From NCBI GenBank assembly GCA_937928405.1, contig CALFWZ010000014.1, positions 34,140-98,139 of the forward strand: 64,000 bases of DNA, written 5' to 3'. Shown here piece by piece: positions 42,374-50,477 of the stretch; the first letter of the stretch is position 1, and each line of letters begins with the position of its first letter. Both the position numbers and the translations under genes were made by a program. The notes beneath the pieces were generated by a model. The model saw only the letters and a program-made list of their open reading frames with translations. It had not been told where the DNA came from and made no database searches. The stretch is from an uncultured Saprospiraceae bacterium (GTDB lineage: Bacteria; Bacteroidota; Bacteroidia; Chitinophagales; Saprospiraceae).

Positions 42374-43087
42374 TAGATTTCAACTAAAGTTTTTAGAATG
42401 AAGGTGACTATCCAGGATCAAAACCTTTTTGCCACTAAGTTTTTTTCAGAGGTAATTATAAATTTAATTATTCTTTGTGATCTTAGTGCCTTGATGGCCT
42501 GGCCTTACTTTTCGTTACAAAGAGTAAGAATATAAAATTAGTGGTGAAATAGTTACGAAGAAGCCTAATAGAAAAAAAACAGGGTACAAACATAAATAAA
42601 TATGTCGCACCCTGTATAACCCCAAAAAACCAAATGAAAACAATCTACATACCTCCTCCGAAAAGGAGGTATAAAATATATCTTTAGCAGCGTTCTGCTC
42701 TTTTTTATTTTAAAAATCTCCGCTCTTAATCTCTAATCATTCAATCCGTTTGCGTCAATTTCGGTATTTTGACGAGGTTCGTTTAGAAAGTCACAAATCA
42801 GGAAAAAAAAATATTTTCTTCACTACCTTCTTAAATCAATTTTTAAAAAGAGGCTTAAAAGCTCAAAATTAGCGCTGATTAGTAAATTTTGCTTGCAGGC
42901 TCATAAACGATTGATTTATTGGTGTTTATGTCAGAATTGTGAAATAATATTCGGAAGGATAAGAACAAGGATCTCGATTTTAAAACATTTTATGTTAAAA
43001 AAATTGATATTACGTCGATATTTGTGGACATTTGTGGCGGTTTAAAAAAGTGTTAAAATTTTAAAAAAAATGTTAAAATATTGATCT
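42374..43087. other. 714-bp gap upstream of radA containing a three-hairpin RNA candidate
   Basis: Apart from the structured block at 42579-42710, only A+T-rich sequence is seen, with a small CGTCAA/TTGACG hairpin near 42752-42774. No gene of useful length is present. The part adjoining radA (42900-43087) is the likely promoter region. Confidence 0.5.
42579..42710 (+). ncRNA. Candidate small RNA or leader with 17-codon peptide
   Basis: Three consecutive hairpins: ACAGGGT/ACCCTGT (42579-42615); ATACCTCCT/AGGAGGTAT (42649-42672), which pairs a Shine-Dalgarno-like AGGAGG with its complement; and AGCAG/CTGCT (42686-42699) followed by TTTTTTATTTT, an intrinsic terminator. A frame at 42634-42687 (MKTIYIPPPKRRYKIYL, stop) runs through hairpin 2 and ends at the base of the terminator stem. 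This is the layout of a peptide-controlled attenuator or an independent small transcript. Confidence 0.45.
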
Positions 43088-44473
43088 GTGGCTAAAATCA
43101 AAAAAATCTTCGCTTGTACGAATTGTGGCGCTACTTCTCCTAAATGGGTTGGAAAGTGTCAGGCATGTGACGAATGGAATACTTACCAAGAAGAAGTGTT
43201 AGTAAAAGAAACCAAGCAAGAGGCAAAAAAACGTGCTTGGAAGACAGAAGCATCCACTAGTATTGCAACTATAAAACCCGTTGCGCTCAAAGAAGTAAAA
43301 TCTGGTAACACCCAGCGGTTATCGACCGGAGATGGTGAATTGGATCGAGTTTTAGGTGGTGGTATTGTAGCGGGTTCGATTACACTGATCGGTGGACAAC
43401 CGGGAATTGGTAAATCTACCCTAATGTTACAATTGGCGTTAAATATTGATGCCAAGGTATTATATGTATCTGGAGAAGAGAGCGAAGAACAAATAAAAAT
43501 GCGAGCGGATCGGATTGGAGAAGCTATTTCTAACTGTTATATATATACAGAAACGAATACCGGAAAAATTCTTGGACAAGCTCAACAACTCCAGCCAGAT
43601 ATTCTAATCGTGGATTCTATTCAAACTTTATCTTCTCCTCACCTTGATTCTACCCCAGGTAGTATCTCACAGGTACGAGATTGTGCGGGAGAATTGCAGC
43701 GGTTTGCAAAGGAAACTGGGATTCCTGTAATCGTTATTGGCCACATTACTAAAGATGGAGCCATTGCCGGACCTAAGTTACTAGAACATATTGTAGACTG
43801 TGTTTTACAATTTGAAGGAGATCGTAATTATACCTATCGTATCTTACGAACAATTAAGAACCGTTTTGGGTCTACGGATGAAATGGGAATTTATGAAATG
43901 CAGGCAACTGGATTGCGAGAGGTCTCGAATCCTTCTGAATTATTACTATCTCAGAATGAAGAAGAACTGAGCGGTATCACCGTAAGTGCTACGATGGAGG
44001 GAATGCGACCCATGCTAATTGAAACCCAGGCGCTGGTGAGTACGGCCGTTTATGGAACACCTCAACGTTCTGCTACAGGATTTGATCTGCGACGCTTGAG
44101 CATGATCCTAGCAGTGTTGGAAAAAAGGTGCGGCTTTCAGTTTGGGCAGATGGATGTGTTTTTGAATATCGCAGGTGGAATACGCGTGGATGATCCAGCC
44201 ATTGACCTAGCGATTTTATGTGCCTTGATCTCTTCCTTGCAAGATATTTCAGTGCCAGGGGATGTTTGCTTTGCAGGAGAAGTAGGCTTGTCGGGAGAAA
44301 TCCGGGCAGTCAGTCGAGTCGACCAACGAATACAGGAAGCGGATAGACTGGGATTCGGCCGCATTTTTATTTCAAAATACAACACCAAAGGTTTGGATGC
44401 GAAACGATATAAAATAAAAATTCAGACGGTAGGAAAGATTGAAGAATTATATCGAATTTTATTTGAAGATTAG
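43088..44473 (+). CDS. radA: DNA repair protein RadA (Sms)
   Basis: A 461-residue RecA-like DNA helicase acting in recombinational repair. The N-terminal C4 zinc finger (CTNC ... CQAC) is followed by Walker A GGQPGIGKST (about 102), the RadA-specific KNRFGSTDEMG motif (about 257) and a C-terminal Lon-like domain with DVCFAGEVGLSGEIR. The start codon is GTG; it places the zinc finger 8 residues from the N-terminus as expected. Preceded by a 714-bp gap; single gene. Confidence 0.95.
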   Translation: MAKIKKIFACTNCGATSPKWVGKCQACDEWNTYQEEVLVKETKQEAKKRAWKTEASTSIATIKPVALKEVKSGNTQRLSTGDGELDRVLGGGIVAGSITLIGGQPGIGKSTLMLQLALNIDAKVLYVSGEESEEQIKMRADRIGEAISNCYIYTETNTGKILGQAQQLQPDILIVDSIQTLSSPHLDSTPGSISQVRDCAGELQRFAKETGIPVIVIGHITKDGAIAGPKLLEHIVDCVLQFEGDRNYTYRILRTIKNRFGSTDEMGIYEMQATGLREVSNPSELLLSQNEEELSGITVSATMEGMRPMLIETQALVSTAVYGTPQRSATGFDLRRLSMILAVLEKRCGFQFGQMDVFLNIAGGIRVDDPAIDLAILCALISSLQDISVPGDVCFAGEVGLSGEIRAVSRVDQRIQEADRLGFGRIFISKYNTKGLDAKRYKIKIQTVGKIEELYRILFED

Positions 44474-44482
44474 AAAGGTCAA

Positions 44483-44659
44483 TCAATAGGTGATCACTCG
44501 ACGTACCACCAACAAAATCATACAAATAAATATCAAAATCAGGGCGGCTAAGGCACCTTGGTTTTCCATTCCGTATAGCCCATCCTGCAACTTATTCCAC
44601 ATGCTATAGGCCATAATGATGGCAAGAGGAATTCCGATTATTCTTTTTAGTAAAACCAT
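44483..44659 (-). CDS. Small two-helix membrane protein (58 residues)
   Basis: A complete frame reading MVLLKRIIGIPLAIIMAYSM ... GALAALILIFICMILLVVRRVITY. Two hydrophobic helices (about 6-22 and 34-52) flank a short polar loop (WNKLQDGLYGMENQG), with positive ends (KR, RR). It begins at ATG 44659 and stops 10 bp from the convergent radA stop. The composition is clearly that of an inner-membrane miniprotein. Function and family unknown. Confidence 0.6.
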   Translation of the reverse strand: MVLLKRIIGIPLAIIMAYSMWNKLQDGLYGMENQGALAALILIFICMILLVVRRVITY

Positions 44660-44772
44660 AATACAAACTTAGGCAAAAATAATGCCCTGCCGTTGTCGCA
44701 GGACGGATAAACTGTAGTTATTTTTTAGTTCTTTAGAGCTAGTCCAAATTTTCATGATTGTGCGAAATTGAG

Positions 44773-44908
44773 AAAATTTCATGCGGAGTAAGGCAAAAAA
44801 CACAGACGATGCCGTAGCATCCTGCGTGTGCTTGTGCCTGTGGCACAAAAAGCGCAAGCAAAAAGGCTTTTTAACCTGCCTGCCGGCGCAATACAGTATG
44901 AAATTTGC
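44773..44908. repeat. Palindromic intergenic element, copy C (diverged)
   Basis: Outer arms AAATTTCAT (about 44775-44783) and ATGAAATTT (about 44898-44907) enclose AAGGCAAAAAACACAGAC, a central GATGCcgtaGCATC hairpin and GTGCctgtGGCAC-type side hairpins. On its other side AAGGCAAAAAAC also occurs, in reverse orientation, in copy A (CGTTTTTTGCCTT). One arm carries CCTGCCTGCCGGC. Confidence 0.55.
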
Positions 44909-44935
44909 CAATTGTAGCCAATTAATGGAAGTTTA

Positions 44936-45373
44936 GACTAGCTCTTAACCAATTCTTAACCCGAATTAACATTCCACTAAGCTTATCATCTCTAATGAAT
45001 GTGTTCTTTTACCCTCGAAACGAAAACCCCTTTATTATATATAGAAGTTGAATGACACACTTGATTATACTTTATAAAGACATCAACTTCATACTTTGTT
45101 TAAACTGTGGGATGCATAACCAAATGTCGTAGGTCTCAAGGAGGAATTTCAAACCAAAATTACTGATGGAATAACCTCAATCAACCTGGTGAGAAAAATT
45201 GATTCAAACGGCCATCCCAAGCCGAGGTGGAAAATTGTTCCACCCAAAAACAGGAGACAGTCCATTGAAAAATGGCTGTCTTTGTTTTTTCTCGCACTTT
45301 CCCTAGCTCATCGAAATGCCTAAACGCTCGTTTGGACGTCCTTGTCCAGATACGAGGTCTCACTCAATTCTTA
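44936..45373. other. 438-bp gap with inverted repeats and structured block
   Basis: GAAGTTGA (45043-45050) and TCAACTTC (45082-45089) face each other and share GAAGTTG with the ends of the element at 47729-47894. The block 45191-45293 is described separately. TGGAC/GTCCA (45333-45348) is a further hairpin close to the MMPL gene stop. No protein gene is supported. Confidence 0.45.
45191..45293 (+). ncRNA. Candidate structured RNA ending in a terminator
   Basis: GAGAAAAA (45191-45198) can pair with TTTTTCTC (45286-45293) to close a domain. It holds GGTGGAA/TTCCACC (45226-45244) and GACAG-t-CCATT/AATGGCTGTC (45256-45280) with a GAAA tetraloop. The latter is followed by TTTGTTTTTTC, so it also reads as an intrinsic terminator on the plus strand. 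No known RNA family is recognised. Confidence 0.4.
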
Positions 45374-47620
45374 TCACTCACTTTCATCTTTATCTAGCCA
45401 GCGAATCATCGGTGGAATTAAAAACAAATCACTAATGATCGCACTCACCAAGGTCAGACTGATCAATAATCCGATATTGACACTCGGCGGGTGAATAGAA
45501 AATAGCATCACCAAAAATCCAAAAAACAGGATGATAGAAGTCAGACAAATTGCTTTCCCCGTTTCTAAAAAAGTAATGTGTAAGGATGCTTCTACTGATT
45601 TTCCGTTAGACCGACTCAATTTGTATTTGCTCAAAAAATGAATGGTATCGTCGACGGCAATCCCAAAGATCACCGCAAAGACGATAGAAATTCCCGCGTC
45701 TAACTCTATTCCTAAAAAGCCCAATAAAGCGCCCGCCATTAATAGCGGAAATACGTTCGGAATCAGCGAAATAATCACCATCCTTATATTTCTAAATAGC
45801 AGCGCCATCAATAGACTAACAATCAGAATGGCCACTCCAAGTCCTCCAATGAGGCTACGACGAATGTATTCTGCATTTTTATCTAATACGAGACCGGTTC
45901 CGGTTTGTTTGTATTGTACAATGTCTGGATTAGCATTAGCTGCTATCCAACGGTCGATATTTTGGCTGATGATCTGAATACTATCGGCTCCGAGATCTAA
46001 GATGCGACTGGTGATTCTAGTTTTTTTCTGATCCTTGCTCAGCAAAACGCTAATTGAGTTTTCCGGAATTTTATCGGTCATTTTTTTATATCGAATAAAC
46101 GTTTTTTTAGTGTCAGGCATTTGGTAAGCCTTTCTACGGTTTCCTTTTTCCATCTGGTTGATACTCTTGTAAACACTGGTCAGCGAATTGACACCGCCCA
46201 ACGTATTTAACGTACGTAGATGACTTTCTAGCTTGTCAACTTCCATTAGGACTTCGTAGTCGTCTGCCAGATAATCTCCTTGTGCGTAAACGGCAATTTC
46301 CAGAGGACGGAAACCCGTCAGTTCTTTTTCGAAAAACTGAAAATCAGCTGTTATTTTTTCTCCGCGAGGCAAATTGGATTCAATACTATAATTGGTAGAA
46401 ACCATAGAAATTCCCCAAAAGCAAAGTCCTGTCACGATAATGGTTCCAACCAAAATACTACCCTGTCGGTCACGTGTGATCCGGTAGGCTTTTTCCATTA
46501 AATCTTCCCAAAATAATTGCGACTTACCGATTTTCATTAGCTTGTCCGTACCAAATAAAACCAGTAGAGAAGTCGTAAAAAAGATGACTGTTACATAAGC
46601 GATAATGACACCAATCGCTGCGTTCATTCCGAAGTCTCGGATCGGAATAACCCGGCTCGACATTAGCGTCGCAAAGCCAACGGCGGTAGTTAGAGAAGTA
46701 AGCAACGTAGCCATTCCAATTTCTCGGATGGTGGTTTGAATGGCCGTATTCCGATCAAACCCTTTTCGCAACTCGTCAATATATTTGGACATAATATGAA
46801 TAACATCCGAGGTGCCGACAATAATCATCAGCACGGGATATAATGCGGCCATGGCATTGAGTTCACGACCGGTAAGACCCACCAGTCCCATAAATAAAAG
46901 GAGTCCTAAACCGATAGAAACCATGGCAATTAGAATCCCTTGTAGTCGGCGGAAAATCCAAAATAAAATAATGGTTACCAGAATACCGGAGACGATCGCA
47001 GAGACCATTACTTCCCGTTTTTGCATTCGGACCATTTCTTTTTGGAAATAGGCTGGTCCCAATAAATGGTAACTGTCAAAATGGTAATTATTAGCGAGCG
47101 TATCGATCGCGTTAACTAATTCCGCGGAAGCGTCTAAATCGAGAATGTCTTCGGTTTTGAGGGCGACGACAAGGGCATCGGCTTTACGGGAAATTAAGTT
47201 GCCAGAAAACCGTTCGTCTTCCATAATACGAGACTTGTCTTTTTCGTATTTTTTGGGATTATTGCGATGAATGGCTGGAACAGTTGTAATCGCAAAAGGT
47301 GTTTTTAGCGGATAGGAAATGGTGGTTAAAGAAACAGATTCGGTGGCATGTGGAAGGGATCTTGCTTTGATTGTAAACTCGTGAACCTCATTTAGAAATT
47401 GTTTTTCAAAAACGCCTTCGTTCCGTTTTATTGCAACCATTAAAAAATTAACATCGGTACCAAATTCGTCCACAAAGTCTCGATAATATTCCAGATCTTC
47501 ATCTCCTTCGGGGAAAAACTGTTCTAACGAAAAACCAAACTGTAACTGGAATGTGAAGAAAATACTGAGGACTCCTAAAAGTCCGAAAAGAATAATATAA
47601 TTGCGTTGTGGTCGAATCAT
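45374..47620 (-). CDS. MMPL/RND-superfamily transporter (HpnN/SSD-like)
   Basis: A 748-residue inner-membrane protein with twelve predicted helices in two repeats. Each repeat has one N-terminal helix, a large periplasmic loop (about 30-215 and 405-575) and a bundle of five. Conserved helix segments are AMAALYPVLMIIVGTSDVIHIMSKY (split here: GTSDVIHIMSKY) and its copy FGIAVDDTIHFLSKY, carrying the proton-relay Asp residues. The family exports lipids such as hopanoids; no lipid-pathway gene is adjacent. Single gene. Confidence 0.87.
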   Translation of the reverse strand: MIRPQRNYIILFGLLGVLSIFFTFQLQFGFSLEQFFPEGDEDLEYYRDFVDEFGTDVNFLMVAIKRNEGVFEKQFLNEVHEFTIKARSLPHATESVSLTTISYPLKTPFAITTVPAIHRNNPKKYEKDKSRIMEDERFSGNLISRKADALVVALKTEDILDLDASAELVNAIDTLANNYHFDSYHLLGPAYFQKEMVRMQKREVMVSAIVSGILVTIILFWIFRRLQGILIAMVSIGLGLLLFMGLVGLTGRELNAMAALYPVLMIIVGTSDVIHIMSKYIDELRKGFDRNTAIQTTIREIGMATLLTSLTTAVGFATLMSSRVIPIRDFGMNAAIGVIIAYVTVIFFTTSLLVLFGTDKLMKIGKSQLFWEDLMEKAYRITRDRQGSILVGTIIVTGLCFWGISMVSTNYSIESNLPRGEKITADFQFFEKELTGFRPLEIAVYAQGDYLADDYEVLMEVDKLESHLRTLNTLGGVNSLTSVYKSINQMEKGNRRKAYQMPDTKKTFIRYKKMTDKIPENSISVLLSKDQKKTRITSRILDLGADSIQIISQNIDRWIAANANPDIVQYKQTGTGLVLDKNAEYIRRSLIGGLGVAILIVSLLMALLFRNIRMVIISLIPNVFPLLMAGALLGFLGIELDAGISIVFAVIFGIAVDDTIHFLSKYKLSRSNGKSVEASLHITFLETGKAICLTSIILFFGFLVMLFSIHPPSVNIGLLISLTLVSAIISDLFLIPPMIRWLDKDESE

Positions 47621-47932
47621 GGGCGTATCTGGTCAAAAAAATAAGATAAAGCTAAGATCAGGCAATATAAACCTATATTCTTCTAAATGGTTTGGCTACT
47701 TCAGTCAGTTTTTTGTTATTTTATATATTGAAGTTGTTTTAAAATAGAGCTTCATATTTACAGACAAAGCATTGAGTGCCAGATACTTCAGCTTTTTTTC
47801 GTTCCATAGCTAAGGCTATGAAACTCAAAAAGAGCTTCGTCCTGACAATCAAGCCTTTATCTTCAATTTCGAACATCATTTTAAAACAACTTCAGACAAT
47901 CTTTTGTACCTTTCCATTAGAAAACACTTACT
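47621..47932. other. Divergent promoter region occupied by palindromic element
   Basis: The gap between the MMPL gene and the HhH membrane protein gene is mostly filled by the element at 47729-47894, which ends 38 bp before the start codon at 47933. The remainder is A+T-rich with no other clear feature. Confidence 0.5.
47729..47894. mobile_element. MITE-like palindromic element with 17-bp terminal inverted repeats, copy D
   Basis: TGAAGTTGTTTTAAAAT (47729-47745) and ATTTTAAAACAACTTCA (47878-47894) are perfect reverse complements. Inside, most of the sequence folds back on itself around a central CATAGCtaagGCTATG hairpin (near 47803-47822), the same core as copies A and B. It codes for nothing. 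The 166-bp size and structure fit a miniature inverted-repeat element or a REP-type doublet; no transposase is present in the window. Confidence 0.65.
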
Positions 47933-49057
47933 ATGATCACATTGACCTTCTTATTAGCATTTAATATTTTACTCATTGGGAAAATAATGGTTGTCATTAT
48001 TATTGCTGGATTCATGCCGCTGAGCGCCTTTTCCTTTTTTAAATCTATGTTACCGAAAAAGGAAAGAGATTACCGAAAGGCGATGAATGAGATGGGAATC
48101 AATACCGAAAAACAGGTGCGGGATGTTTATACGCCTATTCGATATTTGTTACCGGTTTCATTTGTTACGCTAATTTGTCTACTAGCAGCTGGCTTTTTTG
48201 CATTTACGAATAGTTTTGCTGGAGAAATTGGTGATAGTTTGATCTTGGCAGGTGCTTTTTTTGGAGATGCCAATGCCAATCTTATTCGACAGAGTCTGGC
48301 AGTAGTAACGTATGCTTTTCTAGGAAGTTTTATCTGGTCATCTTTTGCGGTTACGGTTCGGCTATTTTCAAAAGACTTGGTGCCTAGTGTCTATTACCGA
48401 GCGGGAATTAGAATGATTCTAGCAGTAGTGATTGCTTTAATTATTTCTTTCCTGATCGGAAAAGAAGGAGCTGCCAATATTTTCCAATTCAAATCCTCTC
48501 TTGTGGCGATTGCTTTTTTGGCGGGTATGTTCCCTGAACGATTTTTACAATACTTGATTAATCTATTCAAAAAATTTGTTGACCCCGACGGACTCAATAC
48601 CAATGAACTTTCCCTTTATCGGATCGAAGGAATCACCATGTCTCAGAAAGAGCGATTAGAAGAAATCGGTATTACCAATGCACAAAATTTAGCCACTTAT
48701 AGCCTTACTCAATTGTGTATCGAAACGCCTTTTGAATCTCGGACCTTACTCGACTGGATTGGACAGGCTAAATTACTATGCTATCTGAAAGAAGATGTTG
48801 ACAAACTTCGTGCGGTCGGTATTCGTAGTGTTTTTGATTTGGTGAGCGTGAGGCGCTCCGATAACGAAATTGGTTTTATTGCGGATGCAGCAGGTATTTC
48901 TGAAACCCTCTTAAAAAATGTGAATGATCAGGTTTTATCTGACCGAGGCATTCTCGCCTTGGCGGGCTTTAAAGAAGGAGTAAATACGCCTGAATCAGGA
49001 GAAGAAAAACAGGTTCCTAAAACCAATGCACCCGTAGGCGAAAGGATCGAAGCTTAG
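47933..49057 (+). CDS. Four-helix membrane protein with helix-hairpin-helix-like C-terminal domain
   Basis: A 374-residue protein. Four membrane helices (about 3-35, 70-92, 118-143, 158-178) are followed by a soluble region (about 215-345). That region resembles tandem HhH modules: ITMSQKERLEEIGITNAQNLATYSL, and VDKLRAVGIRSVFDLVSVRR with LRAVGI-type turns. HhH modules usually bind DNA or act in protein contacts; on a membrane anchor this is unusual. A polar tail (TPESGEEKQVPKTNAPVG) ends the protein. I do not recognise the family. The promoter lies in or next to the palindromic element at 47729-47894. Confidence 0.6.
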   Translation: MITLTFLLAFNILLIGKIMVVIIIAGFMPLSAFSFFKSMLPKKERDYRKAMNEMGINTEKQVRDVYTPIRYLLPVSFVTLICLLAAGFFAFTNSFAGEIGDSLILAGAFFGDANANLIRQSLAVVTYAFLGSFIWSSFAVTVRLFSKDLVPSVYYRAGIRMILAVVIALIISFLIGKEGAANIFQFKSSLVAIAFLAGMFPERFLQYLINLFKKFVDPDGLNTNELSLYRIEGITMSQKERLEEIGITNAQNLATYSLTQLCIETPFESRTLLDWIGQAKLLCYLKEDVDKLRAVGIRSVFDLVSVRRSDNEIGFIADAAGISETLLKNVNDQVLSDRGILALAGFKEGVNTPESGEEKQVPKTNAPVGERIEA

Positions 49058-49293
49058 TTAATTTGGCCTCCGCTATCCCGATTTCTTAATTAGTAAAATC
49101 TGTTTAGAAACAAACTAGATCAAAACAGCCACATATCCATAGAATCCGCACATCCGCACATCAAAAAATCCACATATCAATAATTATATGGCACAATTTT
49201 TATATTTATTTTAATACTAAAGTGTTAAACTGAACCTCATATCCATAATACAAACCTATTTGTACGTTTATAATAAACAATAATAGGAGTAAA

Positions 49294-50418
49294 ATGAGAT
49301 TATTTCTGACCTTATGCCTTTTCTTTGGTTGCTTTCAGCTTTTTCTGGAACCGATCTATTCACAAGCTCCGGCCGGAGTAGTGCGGGAAAATATTGTTCC
49401 TAATCCTAGTTTTGAAAAATATGCATCTGCACCAATTGGCTGGTTTTATAAAGGAAAACATTTCACCACCGTCATGAAATACTGGAATGCGCCAACGGGG
49501 GCTTCCCCAGATATTTTTGGACCCAAAGTACGGGTGCCAGCTCAATGGGCAGAGAAAGGATTTGGTGGACAGGGGGCACACAGCGGTGTTTCGATGAGTG
49601 GAATTACTGCTTATGGGTGTGAAAATGGTAAACCACACTGCCGAGAATACATTCAAATTCAGCTGAAAGAACCCCTCGTTCCAGGACAACAATATTATGC
49701 TGAATTTTGGGTCAGCCATTTACCACGATCCCTTAGAATTAACAATCTGGGTATGTATTTTTCTGACAAAGCGATTGGTGAAATTACGGCTACCCCGCTC
49801 AAGTACAGTCCACAGGTAACCACCGAAGCAATTATCGATCAACGTAATAATTCTTGGATCCGAATCTCGGGCAGCTTTAGAGCTGAATCGGAAGCAGAAC
49901 ATGTGACGATCGGAAATTTTTTCTCCGACGAGGAGACAAAAATTCGAGAAGTTCATGCTAATAGTTTACCCTATGCTTACTATTATATCGACGATGTGAT
50001 GGTCGTCAAACAAGATCCCATCATCAATGTTCCTGTCAAAGAAAATGACCTATGCTGTATAGAAGTAAAAAAAGGAGAGACGGTACAATTAAAAGATATT
50101 TTCTTTGATACTGCCGAAAGTGAATTGTTACCTCGTTCCTACGTCGAGATGAAAAAATTATTGGAGCTGATGCAAAATCGTCCCAATCTAAAAATCGAAA
50201 TCAGAGGACATACCGACAATGTCGGAGATCAAGCATATAATCTTTCTCTATCTACTCGTCGTGCCGCTGCTGTGGTATCTTACTTAAATAAATATGGTAT
50301 TCACCCAGACCGTACCCAGTTTAAAGGTTTCGGTAGTCAACACCCGATTGCGGACAATTACTCAGAATCTGGTCGGCAATTAAATCGAAGAGTAGAGTTT
50401 TTGGTGTTGGAGGAGTAG
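49294..50418 (+). CDS. OmpA-family protein with N-terminal beta-sandwich
   Basis: A 374-residue exported protein. The signal peptide (FFGCFQLFLEPIYSQ) is followed by a jelly-roll-like domain (about 30-230). That domain opens with NIVPNPSFEKY and has SGVSMSGITAYGCENGKPHCREYIQIQLKE-type strands (here CREYIQIQLKEPL), similar to carbohydrate-binding modules. A C-terminal OmpA domain (about 255-372) has FFDTAESELLPRSY, IEIRGHTDNVGD and GRQLNRRVEFLVL. It probably tethers a surface ligand-binding module to peptidoglycan. It is convergent with the gldB-like gene. Confidence 0.87.
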   Translation: MRLFLTLCLFFGCFQLFLEPIYSQAPAGVVRENIVPNPSFEKYASAPIGWFYKGKHFTTVMKYWNAPTGASPDIFGPKVRVPAQWAEKGFGGQGAHSGVSMSGITAYGCENGKPHCREYIQIQLKEPLVPGQQYYAEFWVSHLPRSLRINNLGMYFSDKAIGEITATPLKYSPQVTTEAIIDQRNNSWIRISGSFRAESEAEHVTIGNFFSDEETKIREVHANSLPYAYYYIDDVMVVKQDPIINVPVKENDLCCIEVKKGETVQLKDIFFDTAESELLPRSYVEMKKLLELMQNRPNLKIEIRGHTDNVGDQAYNLSLSTRRAAAVVSYLNKYGIHPDRTQFKGFGSQHPIADNYSESGRQLNRRVEFLVLEE

Positions 50419-50477
50419 ATATTCGGTGACCTGTGTGTGCACATATCTACCAATCTATCCATCCCAAAAACCAAAAA

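Noticed and set aside
45181..45363. 60-codon minus-strand frame starting MRPRIWTRTSK
   Set aside because: It lies across hairpins and inverted repeats, has no hydrophobic core or family, and its boundaries match the structured DNA better than a gene.
49130..49190. Short degenerate CACATATCC/CCGCACATC repeats that could suggest a small array
   Set aside because: Units are 8-10 bp, irregular and without spacers; this is simple low-complexity sequence, not a CRISPR array.
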